Shown: piece by piece, positions 8,859 to 20,337 of the stretch
How the letters are laid out: each line of letters starts with the position of its first letter
How positions within the stretch are numbered: the stretch's first letter is position 1
Position numbers and translations under genes: made by a program
Assembly (NCBI GenBank): GCA_003667865.1
Contig: CP033051.1
Location: forward strand, 1,447,501-1,511,500
DNA from: Rossellomorea marisflavi
GTDB lineage: Bacteria; Bacillota; Bacilli; Bacillales; Bacillaceae_B
Length of the DNA stretch: 64,000 bases
Reading direction: 5' to 3'
Notes under the pieces: generated by a model
Database searches by the model: none
Told to the model about the DNA's origin: nothing
What the model saw: the letters and a program-made list of their open reading frames with translations, nothing else

Positions 8859-9538
8859 GATTTGCGGTCATAGTGTTCCCAGGATCCAATTGTGATATTG
8901 ATATGTACCATGCGATTAAAGACGAAATTGGTGAAGAGGTCGAATATGTTTGGCACGATGCTGATAATCTAGAAAGCTTTGACGGAATTCTTTTGCCAGG
9001 AGGATTCTCGTATGGAGACTATTTGCGTTCAGGCTCGATTGCGAGATTCTCAAAGGTGATGAAGGAAGTTGTAAAGGCAGCTGAACAAGGAAAGCCTGTA
9101 CTTGGCGTATGTAATGGCTTCCAAATTTTATTAGAAGCGGGTCTTCTACCAGGTGCAATGCGTCGTAATGAATCGTTGAAGTTTATTTGCCAAACAGAGA
9201 CGCTACTCGTTGAAAACGATGAAACGATGTTCTCTTCTGGCTATGAAAAAGGCGAAGAAATTCAGATTCCGATTGCACATGGAGAAGGTAATTATTTCTG
9301 TGATGAAGAAACAATGGAAACCCTTAAGAAGAATAATAGAATCGTATTTACGTATAAAAACAATCCAAATGGCAGTCTTGAAAATATAGCAGGTATCATC
9401 AACGAGGGCGGAAATGTCCTAGGGATGATGCCACACCCTGAACGAGCGATGGATGACTTACTAGGCAGCTCAGACGGAAAAAAATTATTCCAATCAATTG
9501 TGAAGTACTGGAGGGAAAAACATGTCGTTAATGCTTGA
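8855..9538 (+). CDS. purQ: FGAM synthase glutaminase subunit PurQ
   Basis: 227 residues, class I glutamine amidotransferase that releases ammonia for PurL. The nucleophile Cys is in GVCNGFQIL (about residue 86), and the His-Glu pair is in [10 protein letters not shown] near residue 195. The N-terminal [13 protein letters not shown] is typical of PurQ. It overlaps purS by 4 nt and purL by 17 nt, and should be active only in the PurSQL complex. Confidence 0.98.
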   Translation: MRFAVIVFPGSNCDIDMYHAIKDEIGEEVEYVWHDADNLESFDGILLPGGFSYGDYLRSGSIARFSKVMKEVVKAAEQGKPVLGVCNGFQILLEAGLLPGAMRRNESLKFICQTETLLVENDETMFSSGYEKGEEIQIPIAHGEGNYFCDEETMETLKKNNRIVFTYKNNPNGSLENIAGIINEGGNVLGMMPHPERAMDDLLGSSDGKKLFQSIVKYWREKHVVNA

Positions 9539-11756
9539 GCCAACAGCAGAACAAGTAAAAGAAGAAAAGCTATACCGTGACATGGGACTAACAGATGAAG
9601 AGTTTTCAATGGTGGAGAACATTCTAGGAAGAACACCGAATTTTACGGAAACAGGCCTTTTCTCTGTAATGTGGTCAGAGCATTGTAGCTATAAAAACTC
9701 AAAACCAGTACTAAGAAAGTTTCCAACTGAGGGAGAAAAAGTTCTTCAAGGACCTGGTGAAGGAGCTGGAATTGTTGATATTGGAGACGATCAAGCGGTG
9801 GTATTCAAAATCGAGAGTCACAACCATCCATCAGCAATCGAACCATACCAAGGTGCGGCAACGGGTGTCGGAGGAATTATTCGCGATGTATTTTCGATGG
9901 GGGCAAGACCTATCGCACTCCTCAACTCTTTACGCTTTGGAGAATTGGATTCTCCTCGTGTGCAGTATTTATTTAAAGAAGTCGTAGCAGGTATTGCTGG
10001 CTATGGAAACTGTATCGGAATTCCAACAGTAGGTGGAGAGGTGCAATTTGACGCACCTTATGAAGGAAATCCATTAGTAAACGCAATGTGTGTTGGGTTA
10101 ATTGATCATAAGGATATTAAAAAGGGTCAGGCACATGGTGTCGGAAATACCGTCATGTATGTTGGAGCGAAAACAGGTCGTGATGGGATTCATGGTGCAA
10201 CATTCGCTTCAGAAGAGCTAAGTGAAGGCTCAGATTCAAAGCGTCCAGCGGTACAGGTTGGAGATCCGTTCATGGAGAAGCTTTTACTTGAAGCATGCCT
10301 AGAGCTTGTTCAAAATGATGCCCTAGTCGGGATTCAAGATATGGGTGCTGCAGGACTAACGAGCTCATCAGCAGAAATGGCAAGTAAAGCAGGGTCTGGA
10401 ATTGAGATGAACTTAGATTTAGTTCCACAGCGTGAGCTTGGAATGAATGCGTACGAAATGATGCTTTCTGAATCTCAAGAACGTATGCTAATCGTTGTAA
10501 CAAAAGGACGCGAGCAAGAGATCGTCGATTTATTCTCTAAATATGACTTAGAAGCGGTTTCTGTTGGGGTTGTTACAGATGATAAAAAGCTTCGTCTTCT
10601 TCATAAAGGGGAAGTCGTTGCAGATGTGCCTGTAGATGCTCTAGCAGAAGAGGCTCCAGTGTATCATAAGCCATCAAAGGAACCCGCGTATTATCAAGAG
10701 TTCCAAGCAATGGAAGAGGCTATTCCTCAAGTAGAGGATGTTGCTTCAACATTAACAAAGCTATTACAACAAGCAACCATTGCAAGTAAAGAGTGGGTCT
10801 ATAATCAATATGATCATCAAGTTCGTACGAGTACGGTTGTAAGTCCTGGTTCTGATGCGGCAGTTGTACGAATTCGTGGAACGAAAAAAGCACTTGCCAT
10901 GACAACAGATTGTAACTCCCGTTATCTATACTTAGATCCAGAAGTGGGTGGCAAAATCGCTGTTGCAGAAGCTGCACGTAATATCGTATGTTCGGGAGCA
11001 CAACCACTAGCCATTACAGATTGCTTAAACTTCGGGAACCCTGAAAAGCCAGAAATCTTCTGGCAAATTGAGAAGTCTGTTGATGGTATGAGTGAAGCGT
11101 GTCGCACACTATCAACGCCAGTTATTGGTGGAAATGTTTCGTTATATAATGAGCGTTCTGGAACGGCTGTTTACCCTACACCGGTAGTAGGAATGGTTGG
11201 CCTAATAGAAGATGTTCAACATATTACAACACAATCGTTTAAAGAAGCAGGAGATATCATTTATGTAATTGGAGAGACAAAGGATGAGTTTGGCGGAAGT
11301 GAGCTTCAAAAGCTAACGACTGGAACAATCTCTGGTAAAGCACCTGCAATTGATCTTGAAGTTGAATCTCGCCGTCAACAACAGCTACTAAAGGCAATTC
11401 AAGCAGGTCTTGTCGCTTCAGCACATGACATTGCTGAAGGTGGATTTGCGGTGGCTCTTGCGGAATCTGCTTTTGGAACAAAGGGTCTTGGAGCTTCTGT
11501 GAAGATTAACGGAGAAAACATGATCTCTGATTTATTTAGTGAAACACAATCACGTTTTATTGTTTCTGTGAAGCCAGAAAACCAACAAGCATTTGAAGAA
11601 CTGGTTGAGGATGCGCTCCAGGTTGGAGAGGTTCTAGCATCTCCAGATCTTAAAATCATTAATAAAAACGGAGAAGTTATTGTGTTAGCTTCTGTTGAAA
11701 CATTAGAAACTGCTTGGAGAGGAGCGATCCCATGCTTGCTGAAATCAAAGGGCTAA
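9522..11756 (+). CDS. purL: FGAM synthase catalytic subunit PurL
   Basis: 744 residues, the small-type PurL that needs PurS and PurQ. It converts FGAR, ATP and ammonia to FGAM. Two AIRS-like ATP-binding halves are visible; signature segments are [30 protein letters not shown] with the catalytic His, [15 protein letters not shown], and in the second half [18 protein letters not shown] lies before the ATG at 9522. The last 25 nt overlap the purF start. Confidence 0.98.
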   Translation: MSLMLEPTAEQVKEEKLYRDMGLTDEEFSMVENILGRTPNFTETGLFSVMWSEHCSYKNSKPVLRKFPTEGEKVLQGPGEGAGIVDIGDDQAVVFKIESHNHPSAIEPYQGAATGVGGIIRDVFSMGARPIALLNSLRFGELDSPRVQYLFKEVVAGIAGYGNCIGIPTVGGEVQFDAPYEGNPLVNAMCVGLIDHKDIKKGQAHGVGNTVMYVGAKTGRDGIHGATFASEELSEGSDSKRPAVQVGDPFMEKLLLEACLELVQNDALVGIQDMGAAGLTSSSAEMASKAGSGIEMNLDLVPQRELGMNAYEMMLSESQERMLIVVTKGREQEIVDLFSKYDLEAVSVGVVTDDKKLRLLHKGEVVADVPVDALAEEAPVYHKPSKEPAYYQEFQAMEEAIPQVEDVASTLTKLLQQATIASKEWVYNQYDHQVRTSTVVSPGSDAAVVRIRGTKKALAMTTDCNSRYLYLDPEVGGKIAVAEAARNIVCSGAQPLAITDCLNFGNPEKPEIFWQIEKSVDGMSEACRTLSTPVIGGNVSLYNERSGTAVYPTPVVGMVGLIEDVQHITTQSFKEAGDIIYVIGETKDEFGGSELQKLTTGTISGKAPAIDLEVESRRQQQLLKAIQAGLVASAHDIAEGGFAVALAESAFGTKGLGASVKINGENMISDLFSETQSRFIVSVKPENQQAFEELVEDALQVGEVLASPDLKIINKNGEVIVLASVETLETAWRGAIPCLLKSKG

Positions 11757-13153
11757 ACGAGGAATGTGGAGTCTTTGGAATCTGGGGACATGAAAATGCT
11801 GCACAAATTACCTATTACGGCCTTCATAGTCTTCAGCACCGCGGGCAAGAAGGTACTGGGATTGTTGCTTCAGATGGAAAGAGATTAAAAGGATTCAAAG
11901 GTGAAGGGCTTGTAACGGAAGTGTTTCAGCCTGGTGCGATAGATGATTTAACAGGACATGGAGCGATCGGCCATGTTCGTTATGCAACAGCTGGGGGTGG
12001 GGGCTATGAGAATGTTCAGCCCCTTCTCTTTAACTCGCAAAGTGGAAGTCTTGCACTCGCACACAATGGAAATCTCGTCAATGCAAACGCGTTAAAGCAC
12101 CAGCTAGAAGGTCAAGGAAGTATTTTTCAAACGACTTCAGATACAGAGGTTTTGGCACATCTGATTAAACGAAGTGGATATCTTTCTTTTAAAGAACGTG
12201 TCAAAAATGCGCTTACGATGTTAAAGGGAGCATATGCTTTTTTACTTATGACAGAAACCGAAATGCTTGTTGCATTAGATCCTAATGGACTACGCCCGCT
12301 TTCGATTGGAAAGCTAGGGGATGCTTACTGTGTTGCTTCTGAAACATGTGCATTCGATGTTGTCGGTGCAGAATTTGTTCGCGATGTTGAGCCTGGTGAG
12401 CTCCTTATTATTAACAATGAAGGAATGGTATCAGAGCGATTTGGTTTTGCAGGTGGAAATGCCATTTGTTCAATGGAATACATTTATTTTTCCAGACCTG
12501 ACAGCAATATTAATGGCATCAATGTTCATTCGGCGCGAAAACGCCTAGGAAAACAACTAGCGATGGAATCACCGATAGAAGCGGATGTTGTAACAGGGGT
12601 TCCGGATTCTAGTATATCGGCAGCTATTGGTTATGCTGAGGCATCTGGTATTCCGTATGAATTAGGTCTCATAAAAAATCGTTACGTAGGGCGTACCTTT
12701 ATTCAACCGTCTCAATCATTACGTGAGCAAGGGGTAAAAATGAAATTATCCCCGGTTCGTGGGGTTGTAGAGGGCAAGCGTGTTGTCATGGTAGATGATT
12801 CGATTGTACGTGGCACCACAAGTAGAAGGATTGTCTCCATGCTAAAGGATGCTGGAGCAAAAGAGGTTCATGTTCGTATTTCTTCTCCTCCAATCAAAAA
12901 TCCATGCTTCTATGGAATTGATACATCGACACATGAAGAGCTTATTGCGTCCTCTCATGCGGTTGAAGAAATCAGACAAATTATTGGAGCGGATACGTTA
13001 TCATTCTTAAGCGTTGAAGGTTTATTAACGGCGATTGGGCGTGACGATATGTCAGAAAATCGTGGCCAATGCTTAGCGTGCTTTACGGGTAAATACCCAA
13101 CAGAGATTTATCCTGACACGCTACATCCTTATGAAAAAGAACTTGTTCGATAG
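11732..13153 (+). CDS. purF: Amidophosphoribosyltransferase
   Basis: 473 residues; first committed step, PRPP plus glutamine to phosphoribosylamine. The start at 11732 gives the 11-residue propeptide [11 protein letters not shown] followed by Cys12, the N-terminal nucleophile after self-cleavage, as in B. subtilis. The PRPP loop [16 protein letters not shown] is intact. Cys residues in the C-terminal part (including [11 protein letters not shown]) fit the Fe-S-containing Bacillus type, whose cluster makes it oxygen-labile and AMP/GMP-inhibited. A GGAGAGGAG site fixes the start within the end of purL. Confidence 0.98.
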   Translation: MLAEIKGLNEECGVFGIWGHENAAQITYYGLHSLQHRGQEGTGIVASDGKRLKGFKGEGLVTEVFQPGAIDDLTGHGAIGHVRYATAGGGGYENVQPLLFNSQSGSLALAHNGNLVNANALKHQLEGQGSIFQTTSDTEVLAHLIKRSGYLSFKERVKNALTMLKGAYAFLLMTETEMLVALDPNGLRPLSIGKLGDAYCVASETCAFDVVGAEFVRDVEPGELLIINNEGMVSERFGFAGGNAICSMEYIYFSRPDSNINGINVHSARKRLGKQLAMESPIEADVVTGVPDSSISAAIGYAEASGIPYELGLIKNRYVGRTFIQPSQSLREQGVKMKLSPVRGVVEGKRVVMVDDSIVRGTTSRRIVSMLKDAGAKEVHVRISSPPIKNPCFYGIDTSTHEELIASSHAVEEIRQIIGADTLSFLSVEGLLTAIGRDDMSENRGQCLACFTGKYPTEIYPDTLHPYEKELVR

Positions 13154-13164
13154 GGGGAACAACA

Positions 13165-14190
13165 ATGGCAAATGCATATCGTCAAGCGGGTGTTGATATT
13201 GAAGCAGGTTATGAGTCTGTAAATAGAATCAAAAAGCATGTGGAGCGAACAGCAAGAATGGGTGTACTTGGTCAATTTGGTTCATTCGGTGGGATGTTTG
13301 ATCTTTCTCAGCTTGGATTACAAGAGCCTGTTCTTGTTTCAGGAACAGATGGAGTAGGCACAAAGCTTATGCTAGCCATTCTAGCAAACAAGCACGACAC
13401 GATTGGGATTGATTGTGTTGCGATGTGTGTCAATGACATTGTCGTACAAGGTGCAGAGCCTTTATACTTTTTAGATTATATTGCATGCGGCAAAGCACTA
13501 CCTGAACGCATTGAGGAAATTGTTAAGGGTGTTGCAGATGGCTGCGAGCAGGCTGGCTGTGCTTTAATTGGCGGTGAGACAGCAGAAATGCCCGGAATGT
13601 ATTCGGAAGAAGACTATGACATTGCCGGCTTTACTGTTGGGGCTGCAGAAAAAAGTCAGCTTGTAACAGGTGAAGAAATTAAAGAAGGTCATGTACTAGT
13701 TGGGCTTGCTTCAAGTGGCATTCATAGTAATGGCTATTCTCTTGTTCGAAAAGTTTTCCTTGAGAAGCAAGGTCTTTCTCTAGATGCTAGAATTGAAGGA
13801 TTCGAGAAATCATTAGGTGAAACGTTATTAGAACCAACGAAGATTTATGTGAAGCCCGTTTTAGCTGCTTTAAAAGAATTTTCAATAAAAGGCATGTCAC
13901 ATATTACAGGTGGCGGTTTTATTGAAAACATTCCACGGATGCTCCCTGAGGGATTAGGTGTAACGATTAGAGAAGGTAGCTGGGATGTACCAGTTGTTTT
14001 TGAAAAAATTGAAGAGTACGGGGAGATCCCTCGTCATGAAATGTACAATATATTCAATATGGGAATTGGCTTTGTACTTGCTGTTGAGAAAGATGTGGCA
14101 GAGGATTTAGTGTCATTTTTCAATGGTCAAGGTGAGAAGGCTTCCGTTATTGGAACGGTTGTTAAAGGAAACGGTGTACAGATCGGATAA
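13165..14190 (+). CDS. purM: AIR synthetase
   Basis: 341 residues; ATP-dependent closure of FGAM to AIR, the imidazole ring. Typical segments: [14 protein letters not shown] (ATP/metal site), [17 protein letters not shown], and [11 protein letters not shown]. It belongs to the same fold family as each half of PurL. GGGGGAAC lies before the ATG, 11 nt after purF. Nothing is missing relative to the family. Confidence 0.98.
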   Translation: MANAYRQAGVDIEAGYESVNRIKKHVERTARMGVLGQFGSFGGMFDLSQLGLQEPVLVSGTDGVGTKLMLAILANKHDTIGIDCVAMCVNDIVVQGAEPLYFLDYIACGKALPERIEEIVKGVADGCEQAGCALIGGETAEMPGMYSEEDYDIAGFTVGAAEKSQLVTGEEIKEGHVLVGLASSGIHSNGYSLVRKVFLEKQGLSLDARIEGFEKSLGETLLEPTKIYVKPVLAALKEFSIKGMSHITGGGFIENIPRMLPEGLGVTIREGSWDVPVVFEKIEEYGEIPRHEMYNIFNMGIGFVLAVEKDVAEDLVSFFNGQGEKASVIGTVVKGNGVQIG

Positions 14191-14211
14191 TCCCGGTACA
14201 AGGAGGCAAAT

Positions 14212-14781
14212 ATGAAAAGGATTGCCATATTTTCGTCAGGAAGTGGGAGTAATTTTCAAGCAATTGTAGATGCGGTTCAGTCTGGAGAACTAGACGCATC
14301 TATTAAACTACTTGTATGTGATCAACCAGATGCTTTTGTGATTGAACGAGCAAAGGCGTCTGGAATTCCCGCTTTTGTGTTTCGAGCGAAAGATTTCGAG
14401 AGTAAGGATGCGTTTGAAACTGCGATACATGAGGAATTAGTATTACATGGGGTCGAGTTTATCGTACTTGCAGGATACATGCGCTTAATAGGATCAACGT
14501 TACTAGAAAAGTATGCGACTAACATTGTGAACATCCATCCGTCCCTACTGCCTGCATTTCCAGGGAAGGATGCCATTGGGCAAGCACTGCAAAGTGGTGT
14601 TAAGATAACAGGTGTGACTATCCATTACGTTGATGCTGGAATGGATACGGGACCAATCATTGAACAAGAATGTATTCGAATTACAAAAGACGAAACGAAA
14701 AGCTCTCTTCAAGAGAAGGTACATCGTATTGAACATGGATTATATCCAAGAACCTTAAATACCTTATTTCAGACAAGCTGA
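14212..14781 (+). CDS. purN: GAR transformylase (folate-dependent)
   Basis: 189 residues; transfers a formyl group from 10-formyl-THF to GAR. Motifs: [15 protein letters not shown] (GAR phosphate site), LAGYMRLIG and [15 protein letters not shown] with the catalytic Asn/His, then [27 protein letters not shown] precedes the ATG. This is the only GAR transformylase in the window; the formate-dependent PurT is absent here and may lie elsewhere. Confidence 0.98.
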   Translation: MKRIAIFSSGSGSNFQAIVDAVQSGELDASIKLLVCDQPDAFVIERAKASGIPAFVFRAKDFESKDAFETAIHEELVLHGVEFIVLAGYMRLIGSTLLEKYATNIVNIHPSLLPAFPGKDAIGQALQSGVKITGVTIHYVDAGMDTGPIIEQECIRITKDETKSSLQEKVHRIEHGLYPRTLNTLFQTS

Positions 14782-14843
14782 TAATCGTTCATACCTTGTT
14801 CTTTACAAGTATAATTATGGTAATTGGAAGAGGAGGCAGATGG

Positions 14844-16379
14844 ATGAAAAAACGCGCATTAATCAGTGTATCAGATAAGAGTGGAATTGTTGAGTTTTCA
14901 AAGGCTTTAAAAGAGCTAGACTACGAAATCCTATCTACTGGTGGAACGAAAAAACTACTTCAAGAGAATGGTGTGGACGTTATTGGAGTCGAGGACGTGA
15001 CAGGATTCCCAGAAATTCTTGAAGGTCGTGTTAAAACATTACATCCTAGTATTCATGGCGGACTTTTAGCAAAGCGAGATGTAGAAAGTCATCAACAGCA
15101 AATGCAGGAACAAGGAATTGAAGGCATTGATTTAGTTTGTGTAAACCTATATCCGTTTCAACAAACGATTGCCAAACCGAATGTAACAGCTGAGGACGCG
15201 ATTGAAAATATTGATATTGGTGGCCCAACCATGTTACGTGCTGCAGCGAAAAACCATGCATATGTAACGGTTCTAGTAGATGCGCTAGATTATGATAGAG
15301 TCCTAGCAGAGTTACAAGAACAAGGAGATGTTTCTTTTGAAACTCGTCGTAAATTAGCTGCAAAGGTATTCCGTCACACAGCTGCCTATGACAGCTTTAT
15401 TGCTGGGTATATGACAGACTTAGCGGGAGAAGATTCACCAGAACGTTTAACCGTATCTTATGAGCTTAAGCAAGCATTACGATATGGTGAAAATCCACAC
15501 CAAAAGGCATCCTTCTATCGTCAGCCACTTGGATCAGACTTCTCGATTGCAATGGCACGTCAGCTGCATGGTAAAGAATTATCGTACAATAATATTCAAG
15601 ATGCGAACGCAGCCCTTCAAATTGTTAAGGAATTTGACGAGCCTACAGCCGTTGCCGTTAAGCATATGAATCCATGTGGTGTAGGAATTGGAGAGACCAT
15701 TCATCAAGCCTTTCAACGGGCTTATGAAGCAGATTCAACATCGATTTTTGGTGGAATCGTTGCACTTAACCGCTTAGTAGATGAAGAGGTCGCAGAGAAG
15801 CTTCATGAAATTTTCCTTGAAATTATTATTGCTCCAGCATTCTCAGATGGAGCTTTAGAAATATTAACAGCTAAGAAGAATATACGCCTTCTAACCATTC
15901 CGTTTGAAAATAATGGCGTTGTTGAAAGAAAGCTGACAACAGTTGAAGGTGGATTACTCGTTCAAGATGATGATGCATTCACTCTTGATCAAGCGGACAT
16001 TAAAGTAGTTACAGACCGTGAACCTACTGAGGAAGAGTGGACAGCATTAAAGCTTGGCTGGAAAGTTGTGAAACATGTTAAGTCGAATGCGATCGTCGTA
16101 TCAGATGATAAGATGACACTTGGTGTAGGAGCAGGTCAAATGAACCGTGTAGGAGCGGCAAATATCGCTCTTGAACAAGCAGGTGAGCGTGCGAAAGGCG
16201 CAATTCTGGCATCAGATGCGTTCTTCCCAATGGATGATACTGTTGAGGCAGCAGCGAAAGCAGGCATCACGGCTATCATTCAACCAGGTGGATCGATTCG
16301 TGATGAAGATTCGATTAAAAAAGCGAATGAATACGGCATTGCCATGGTCTTAACAGGCATCCGCCACTTCAAACATTAA
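14844..16379 (+). CDS. purH: AICAR transformylase/IMP cyclohydrolase
   Basis: 511 residues, the bifunctional last enzyme of IMP synthesis. The N-terminal MGS-like cyclohydrolase domain starts [15 protein letters not shown] and carries [11 protein letters not shown]; the transformylase domain contains [12 protein letters not shown] (with the KH pair) and ends [25 protein letters not shown] 7 nt upstream selects the ATG at 14844 over the in-frame GTG-type extension. The stop is followed at once by a terminator-like hairpin before purD. Confidence 0.98.
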   Translation: MKKRALISVSDKSGIVEFSKALKELDYEILSTGGTKKLLQENGVDVIGVEDVTGFPEILEGRVKTLHPSIHGGLLAKRDVESHQQQMQEQGIEGIDLVCVNLYPFQQTIAKPNVTAEDAIENIDIGGPTMLRAAAKNHAYVTVLVDALDYDRVLAELQEQGDVSFETRRKLAAKVFRHTAAYDSFIAGYMTDLAGEDSPERLTVSYELKQALRYGENPHQKASFYRQPLGSDFSIAMARQLHGKELSYNNIQDANAALQIVKEFDEPTAVAVKHMNPCGVGIGETIHQAFQRAYEADSTSIFGGIVALNRLVDEEVAEKLHEIFLEIIIAPAFSDGALEILTAKKNIRLLTIPFENNGVVERKLTTVEGGLLVQDDDAFTLDQADIKVVTDREPTEEEWTALKLGWKVVKHVKSNAIVVSDDKMTLGVGAGQMNRVGAANIALEQAGERAKGAILASDAFFPMDDTVEAAAKAGITAIIQPGGSIRDEDSIKKANEYGIAMVLTGIRHFKH

Positions 16380-16382
16380 TGT

Positions 16383-16428
16383 GAGGGACGGACCTTCCTC
16401 CCTAACGGGAAAGGTCCGTCCCCTTTTT
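16383..16428 (+). terminator. Terminator-like GGGACGGACC hairpin between purH and purD
   Basis: GGGACGGACCTT (16385-16396) pairs perfectly with AAGGTCCGTCCC (16410-16421) and is followed by CTTTTTAT, the layout of an intrinsic terminator. It is built from the same repeat as the purB-purC inverted pair. The purD ribosome site follows at 16432. If active it would reduce purD relative to purH. Confidence 0.7.
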
Positions 16429-16444
16429 ATAGGAGGGATATTTC

Positions 16445-17740
16445 ATGAAGGTTTTGGTTATTGGTCAAGGTGGGCGTGAGCACGCTATTTGTCATACGTT
16501 AGAGAGAAGTCCGAGTGTTTCGAAAGTCTATTGTGCGCCTGGTAACCCTGGAATTGCTGAGGTTGCAGAACTGGTCCCTCTAAAGGAAACAGACATCTCA
16601 AGCCTTATTCAATTTGCGAAGGATCAGGAGATTGAGTTAACCGTAGTAGGCCCAGAAGCTCCCCTATTAGCTGGAATTGTGAATCGATTCCAAGAGGAGA
16701 ACCTTACTATTTTTGGACCTACGAAAGAAGCAGCCATTATTGAGGGGAGTAAATCCTTTACGAAGGATTTAATGAAGAAGTACAGCATTCCCACCGCTCA
16801 ATACGATGTTTTTACAGACTTAGAGGCTGCAAAAGAATATGTAAATCAAATTGGAGCTCCCATTGTCGTAAAAGCAGATGGCCTAGCAGCTGGAAAAGGT
16901 GTTGTTGTTGCGCTATCTCTTGAAGAAGCCCATCAAGCACTTGAAGATATGCTCGTTCATTCAAAATTTGGAGAAGCGTCGGCAAAGGTTGTTATTGAAG
17001 AATATTTAGAAGGTGAAGAATTTTCACTTATGGCTTTTGTGAATGGAACGGACGTCTATCCGATGGTCATTGCACAGGATCATAAACGTGCCTTTGACGG
17101 TGATCAAGGTCCGAACACAGGTGGTATGGGGGCATACTCTACTGTGCCATTTATTTCTCAAGCTGATATTGATACGGCTGTTGACACAATACTTGAACCA
17201 ACGGCGAAGGCTATGGTGGAAGAGGGACGTTCTTTTACGGGAGTATTATATGCAGGATTAATGCTTACAAAGGACGGTCCAAAGGTAATCGAATTCAATG
17301 CTCGCTTTGGTGATCCCGAAACACAAGTTGTTCTTCCAAGACTTCAATCGGATTTAGGTCATACAATCCTTAACATTTTACAAGGGAATAAAACAACCTT
17401 ACAGTGGGATGAACACTTTATAGTAGGTGTTGTTATTGCAGCGGAAGGATATCCTGAAGAGTACAAAAAGGGCATGATACTTCCAAAAGAGGATTTGGCA
17501 AGACTTAGCACTGGGGAAAACGTTTATGTATTTCATGCGGGTACTGCAGTAGATGATAACCAGCAGTTGGTGTCAAATGGAGGAAGAGTGTTTTTGATGG
17601 CTGCTAAAGCTACGGACTTAGAAGCAGCACAGGCTAGAATTTATGCTGAGCTAGAGAAGCTAAACCTCGAAGGCTTTTTCTATCGTAGAGATATAGGAGC
17701 ACGAGCTATCTCGCACTCCGCCTCTTTGATTTCCGAATAA
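16445..17740 (+). CDS. purD: GAR synthetase
   Basis: 431 residues, about nine more than B. subtilis PurD; ATP-grasp ligase joining glycine to phosphoribosylamine. Motifs: VLVIGQGGREHAI, KADGLAAGKGVVVA, HKRAFDGDQGPNTGGMGAY and EFNARFGDPETQV. AGGAGGG precedes the ATG. Last gene of the pur operon; its final 35 bp overlap a small convergent gene. The extra C-terminal residues (GARAISHSASLISE) may be a recent read-on. Confidence 0.97.
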   Translation: MKVLVIGQGGREHAICHTLERSPSVSKVYCAPGNPGIAEVAELVPLKETDISSLIQFAKDQEIELTVVGPEAPLLAGIVNRFQEENLTIFGPTKEAAIIEGSKSFTKDLMKKYSIPTAQYDVFTDLEAAKEYVNQIGAPIVVKADGLAAGKGVVVALSLEEAHQALEDMLVHSKFGEASAKVVIEEYLEGEEFSLMAFVNGTDVYPMVIAQDHKRAFDGDQGPNTGGMGAYSTVPFISQADIDTAVDTILEPTAKAMVEEGRSFTGVLYAGLMLTKDGPKVIEFNARFGDPETQVVLPRLQSDLGHTILNILQGNKTTLQWDEHFIVGVVIAAEGYPEEYKKGMILPKEDLARLSTGENVYVFHAGTAVDDNQQLVSNGGRVFLMAAKATDLEAAQARIYAELEKLNLEGFFYRRDIGARAISHSASLISE

Positions 17741-17819
17741 AAGCAAATAAAATCGCTACAATTCCGCCAATTACAGTAATTAGAATAAAGGACATATCAG
17801 TTAAGTATTCCCAGAACAT
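17706..17819 (-). CDS. Small single-span membrane protein (37 aa)
   Basis: A 37-codon frame starting at ATG 17819 with an excellent AAAGGAG site 9 nt upstream. The product begins MFWEYLTDMS, has one hydrophobic span (FILITVIGGIVAILFAFI, residues 11-28) and ends in a basic tail (RKSKRRSAR), so it should insert with the C-terminus inside. It is convergent with purD and overlaps its 3' end. I do not recognise a named family. The ribosome site and the clean span-plus-basic-tail pattern argue it is real. Confidence 0.65.
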   Translation of the reverse strand: MFWEYLTDMSFILITVIGGIVAILFAFIRKSKRRSAR

Positions 17820-17851
17820 ATTTCATACTCCTTTCATGAGTATATCGTTTT

Positions 17852-17925
17852 AAAGGCTGTCCCGATCTGCACCCGATTGCAAGAATTGTCCAGGGTGTCA
17901 GAGCGTAATGGGACAGCCTTTTATT
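17852..17925. terminator. Pur-operon terminator (long-loop)
   Basis: AAAGGCTGTCCC (17852-17863) pairs with GGGACAGCCTTT (17910-17921), followed on the + strand by TTATTTTG. The 46-nt loop has an inner CACCC/GGGTG pair. It lies between convergent transcription units and may act in both directions, better for the + strand. Confidence 0.65.
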
Positions 17926-17929
17926 TTGT

Positions 17930-18436
17930 TTAGATTAAATCATTGTTAGTAGAGTTGTGTTGATTTTGTTGACTTCCATGCTTGCTTTGATCCGTTTGTT
18001 CGGAAGGTTTATCATCTGTTAGGGCACTTGTAATCACATTTGATAATTGAGTCAAATCTTGATCTGAAGGATCTTGTTTTTGTGTATTTTCTTGAGATTG
18101 TTCAGAAGAACCTTGTTCCGTATTCTTACTTGATTTTGATAAGAATGAACCTAAATCAAAATTCTTTACATCAAAAAAGTCTTTAACGGACTTTCCAGAT
18201 GAGTCATTTGCCTCTTTTGATGATGAGGAATCACCATTCTTTTCAACTAATGCTGTGACTGGGCAATAACGAAGAATTCCCTCTCCAACCTTCATCGCAC
18301 CAATAACCGCCATTACAAGATAGGAGTCTCTCCATGGTTTTTTTACTAATTTTGCAGTACACCATGAAAGAATTGTAAACCCAACTGTAATACGAATTAA
18401 TGCATTCACAATCCCGATATTTTGAGATACCTTCAT
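17930..18436 (-). CDS. DUF2892 (YgaP-type) membrane protein with long polar tail
   Basis: 168 residues from the ATG at 18436; AAGGAGG lies 10 nt before it and only 1 nt before the alternative start at 18445. Residues 1-65 match the DUF2892 two-helix unit (VSQNIGIVNALIRITVGFTI, then DSYLVMAVIGAMKVGEGILRY, ending CPVTALV). The remaining 100 residues are Ser/Gln/Asp-rich and disordered. DUF2892 units occur alone or fused to rhodanese domains; function unknown. Divergent from yerA. Confidence 0.75.
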   Translation of the reverse strand: MKVSQNIGIVNALIRITVGFTILSWCTAKLVKKPWRDSYLVMAVIGAMKVGEGILRYCPVTALVEKNGDSSSSKEANDSSGKSVKDFFDVKNFDLGSFLSKSSKNTEQGSSEQSQENTQKQDPSDQDLTQLSNVITSALTDDKPSEQTDQSKHGSQQNQHNSTNNDLI

Positions 18437-18556
18437 AATTGACATTCCTCCTTAATAAAATTTACATAATTGTTTAATGCTTAAATGGTAAAATTATGTT
18501 AACATAATTAAAACTACAGAAGCTTCAAACCATCCATTATAGAGGAGTGTTTGACA

Positions 18557-20296
18557 TTGGAACAACGCTATCGGTGGAAAAATAAACAGATAAGAGAACA
18601 CCTTGAAGTGTTAAATGGAAACATTGCACCAACTATTGTGTTGAAAAATGCTACGTACCTTCATTCTTTGTTGAAGAAATGGGTTCAAAGTCATATATGG
18701 ATATACCAAGATCGAATTGTGTACATTGGAGAAAAGCTCCCCGAAAAAGTAGATCATACTGAAATCTATGACTGTAGCTCTTCCTACTTAGTACCAGGCT
18801 ACATTGAACCACATGTTCATCCGTTTCAGCTTTATAATCCCCAAACGTTTTCAGAATATGCATCCCTTACAGGTACAACGACCTTTATAAATGATAACCT
18901 TATGCTTTTTTTACAATTAAGAAAAAAGAAAGCGTTTTCTTTATTAAGAGAATTCAGAAATTTACCTGTAACGATGTATTGGTGGACGAGATTTGACTCG
19001 CAAACAGAAATGCAGTCAGAGGAGCTAACGTTTTCACATGGTGAGGTCAAGTCTTGGCTTGAGCATGATGCGGTTCTCCAAGGTGGAGAACTTACTGCAT
19101 GGCCGAAGCTTTTAGAAGGCGATGATATGATTCTTCATTGGATTCAAGAAGCGAAGAGAATGAGAAAGGTCATCGAGGGACACTTACCAGGAGCTTCAGA
19201 TCTGACGTTAGCAAAGATGACACTATTAGGCGTTGATGGAGATCATGAATCCATGACTGGGGATGACGTTTATAAAAGATTGATTCAAGGGCTGTCAGTG
19301 ACTCTACGTCATTCTTCTATACGCCCAGACCTCCCTCGATTACTAAAAGAACTAAAAGAAAAAGAAATCACACATTTCGATTCTTTTATGCTAACAACAG
19401 ATGGATCTACACCGGGATTTTATGAGGAAGGTGTGTTAGATCACCTTATAAGAATTGCTTTAGACGCAGGGGTAAATGAAGTTGATGCCTATTCTATGGC
19501 TAGCTATAATGTTGCGAAGTATTATAACATCACCCACCTACATGGCATGATTGCGACTGGAAGGGTGGCGAATATCAATATTCTCAAGGACAAACATGAT
19601 CCTACCCCTATTGGTGTATTGTCAAAAGGACAGTGGATTAAAAAGGATAATCAGGAACAAATAAGTCATCAGATCATTGATTGGGAAGAAGCAGGGCTAG
19701 TACCACTAGAACTAGATTGGACGATTCAACAAGAGGATCTTCAATTTTCTATGCCTTTTGGAATTGAAATGATCAATGATGTTATTACAAAGCCTTACTC
19801 TATTACCATTAATGGTTCTGAAGATGAGCTATCAACCGATCATGATCAAAGTTATTTAATGTTGCTCGCACGCGATGGGTCATGGAGAATTAGTACAATG
19901 ATTAAAGGATTTTCAACATCTGTGATGGGGCTTGCCTCCTCTTTTTCAAACACGGGTGATATTATAGTAATTGGAAAAAGAAAGTCGGATATCGTATGTG
20001 CCTTTAATCGAATGAAGGAGCTTGGTGGTGGAATTGTACTAGCGGAGGATAACAAAATTGTACATGAAATCCCACTCAAACTAGCAGGATTAATGTCAGA
20101 TAAAAAAATGAACGAAGTTATCGAAGAAGAAAAACAATTAAAAGTTCATTTGAAGGAACGAGGGTATCGACACGATGATCCAATCTACACGCTGTTATTT
20201 CTTCAATCAACGCATCTTCCTTACATCCGAGTGACACAGCAAGGAATTTATGATGTTATGAAGAAAACGGTACTCTTTCCGACAATAATGCGTTAA
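18557..20296 (+). CDS. yerA: YerA, putative adenine deaminase-like amidohydrolase
   Basis: 579 residues from the TTG at 18557 (GAGGAG 9 nt upstream; the TTG at 18551 is too close). It belongs to the adenine deaminase branch of amidohydrolases: PGYIEPHVHPFQ holds the metal-binding HxH, then GHLPGA, and a C-terminal domain with GGGIVLAEDNKI. In B. subtilis this gene also lies between the pur operon and yerB. Compared with true adenine deaminase, the metal region reads EPHVHPF rather than the usual DAHMHIE, so activity on adenine is not assured. A salvage role would suit its position beside pur. Confidence 0.85.
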   Translation: MEQRYRWKNKQIREHLEVLNGNIAPTIVLKNATYLHSLLKKWVQSHIWIYQDRIVYIGEKLPEKVDHTEIYDCSSSYLVPGYIEPHVHPFQLYNPQTFSEYASLTGTTTFINDNLMLFLQLRKKKAFSLLREFRNLPVTMYWWTRFDSQTEMQSEELTFSHGEVKSWLEHDAVLQGGELTAWPKLLEGDDMILHWIQEAKRMRKVIEGHLPGASDLTLAKMTLLGVDGDHESMTGDDVYKRLIQGLSVTLRHSSIRPDLPRLLKELKEKEITHFDSFMLTTDGSTPGFYEEGVLDHLIRIALDAGVNEVDAYSMASYNVAKYYNITHLHGMIATGRVANINILKDKHDPTPIGVLSKGQWIKKDNQEQISHQIIDWEEAGLVPLELDWTIQQEDLQFSMPFGIEMINDVITKPYSITINGSEDELSTDHDQSYLMLLARDGSWRISTMIKGFSTSVMGLASSFSNTGDIIVIGKRKSDIVCAFNRMKELGGGIVLAEDNKIVHEIPLKLAGLMSDKKMNEVIEEEKQLKVHLKERGYRHDDPIYTLLFLQSTHLPYIRVTQQGIYDVMKKTVLFPTIMR

Positions 20297-20337
20297 AATA
20301 GTAAAGTATAACCTACTGGATTTAGGAGTGTCTACTC

